Assembly (NCBI GenBank): GCA_016871155.1
Contig: VFZO01000038.1
Span: 1-33,557, forward strand
Length of the DNA: 33,557 bases
Reading direction: 5' to 3'
Source of the DNA: Acidobacteriota bacterium
GTDB lineage: Bacteria > Acidobacteriota > Terriglobia > Bryobacterales > Bryobacteraceae
Below, piece by piece: positions 33,001 through 33,557 of the stretch (its first letter is position 1; the number at the start of each line of letters is the position of its first letter). Under the pieces are notes generated by a model. It was not told the DNA's origin. It saw nothing but the letters and a program-made list of their open reading frames with translations, and made no database searches. Made by a program: the position numbers and the translations under genes.

Positions 33001-33391
33001 TTTCAATCCGCGCTTTACCCACCAGCTTCGCCACGCCCACCGTCGTGCGCGTCGGCCGCGGTTCCGGAACGTTCTTGACGTAGACTTCGTTCATCCGGGC
33101 GAACATTTCCATATCGGTCAAGTAGACCTGGACGGCCACCAGGTCCTGCATGCTGTGCCCGGCGGACTTCAGAATGTCATCGATGTTTTGAAAGCACTGT
33201 TGCACCTCGTCTTCGAACTTCTCCGGATACGAACCGTCCTTCCTGGCACCCACCTGCCCGGCAACGTGCAGGGTGCCGCCGGAGAGGATCGCCGCGGAGA
33301 ACGGCCGGCCTTTCGGAAAGTCTTTCGGAGCGAACGCTTTCTTCTCCGCGAACGCTAAAGTGGCCAACGCAAACAAAATGAAGAGTTTCAT
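32978..33391 (-). CDS. RidA-like protein with a signal peptide
   Basis: A 137-residue member of the RidA/YjgF family. RidA enzymes hydrolyse reactive enamines and imines made by PLP enzymes, normally in the cytoplasm. Family blocks are LHVAGQVG, VQQCFQNIDDILKSAGHSMQDLV, VYLTDM and PEPRPTRTTVGVAKL, with the conserved Arg in PTRTT and a Glu in ARIEITVTA. The N-terminus MKLFILFALATLAFAEKK is a clear cleavable signal, so this copy is probably periplasmic or secreted. The start at 33391 (ATG) is preferred to the TTG at 33418; no strong Shine-Dalgarno is seen. Confidence 0.9.
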   Translation of the reverse strand: MKLFILFALATLAFAEKKAFAPKDFPKGRPFSAAILSGGTLHVAGQVGARKDGSYPEKFEDEVQQCFQNIDDILKSAGHSMQDLVAVQVYLTDMEMFARMNEVYVKNVPEPRPTRTTVGVAKLVGKARIEITVTARK

Positions 33392-33461
33392 ACGAAAGAG
33401 TATGCCACGTTCGCCCAAGTGTTAACATCGGCCCGTGTCAATAGTTGGGTGTAATTTTTCG

Positions 33462-33557
33462 CCGCGAGTAGCGGATGGGTTTAAGATGATGGGAACTGAG
33501 CGGAGGACAGGGCGACGCTGGAAAGCGACCCGAGCGCCGTTCAGTGGCCGGAATGGC
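33462..33557 (+). other. Compound hairpin at window edge: possible structured RNA or element end
   Basis: The last bases fold strongly. CCGC/GCGG (33462-33474) is a small hairpin. ACTGAGCGG (33495-33503) pairs fully, with one G-T wobble, with CCGTTCAGT (33537-33545). Nested inside are GGG (33510-33512) with CCC (33529-33531), and CGCT-GGAA-AGCG (33516-33527) with a GNRA-type loop. A TGTCAATAGTTGGGTGTAAT segment (33436-33455) could be the tip of a transposable element. A short frame from GTG 33435 stays open to the edge without matching anything I know. Identity unresolved. Confidence 0.3.

Noticed and set aside
1..33557. CRISPR arrays, prophage genes or a complete insertion sequence
   Set aside because: I saw no regularly spaced repeats, phage structural or integrase genes, or transposase genes; only the last ~120 bases could be the edge of an element.

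Overview
The window looks like chromosomal DNA of an acidobacterium, most likely from the Solibacter/Bryobacter group. This is inferred from gene content, not from a marker gene. It is visibly GC-rich and densely packed. It carries an orphan FtsX-type 'ADOP' permease, a planctomycete-style PSD1/DUF1501 pair, a membrane-bound-dehydrogenase/HEAT/cytochrome c protein, a split LptC/LptA-like protein next to lptB, two Cys-type sulfatases, and futalosine-pathway mqnD. There are no tRNA or rRNA genes, no CRISPR array and no intact mobile element. No gap without a gene exceeds 300 bases; the longest, 25880-26125, holds a terminator-like hairpin and a good promoter.

Layout. (1) 11032 down to 1, minus strand: ten tightly spaced genes (gaps of 42 bases or less, or overlaps). 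In transcription order they are a PIN nuclease, an LptC/LptA-like protein, LptB, an HD-GYP protein, a PSD1 cytochrome, a DUF1501 protein, a GT4 glycosyltransferase, a two-TM protein, a Cys-rich small protein, and a second GT4 enzyme cut by the window edge. (2) 11060-15015, plus strand: a bacterial Thg1-like 3'-5' RNA polymerase diverging from the PIN gene, a sulfatase, an overlapping exported mutarotase, and an unrecognised 213-residue protein behind a possibly structured leader. (3) 27472 down to 15022, minus strand: a sulfatase, then M23 peptidase, DUF3500, beta-propeller, ADOP permease, dehydrogenase/cytochrome, HPt, MqnD and HEAT-repeat genes. (4) 27500-33391, mixed strands: SDR, a DUF6958-like protein, an NAD-dependent epimerase, a LytTR regulator, a YdcF-like protein, a SPOUT methyltransferase, RarA and an exported RidA-like protein. 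The last ~140 bases can fold into a strong compound hairpin and may begin a new element or structured RNA.

How the genes fit together. Much of the window concerns the cell envelope: LPS transport (LptB plus LptC/LptA), glycosyltransferases, an M23 peptidase, and exported hydrolases and cytochromes. Sulfatases, the mutarotase and the sugar-type epimerase suggest use of sulfated or complex glycans. The two most unusual points are a divergent pair of a PIN-family ribonuclease and a Thg1-like RNA-end polymerase only 27 bases apart, and two divergent gene pairs (24 and 27 bases apart) that appear to share one symmetric TATA element, with start codons 7-8 bases beyond it and no Shine-Dalgarno sequence on either side. 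That implies bidirectional, leaderless expression.
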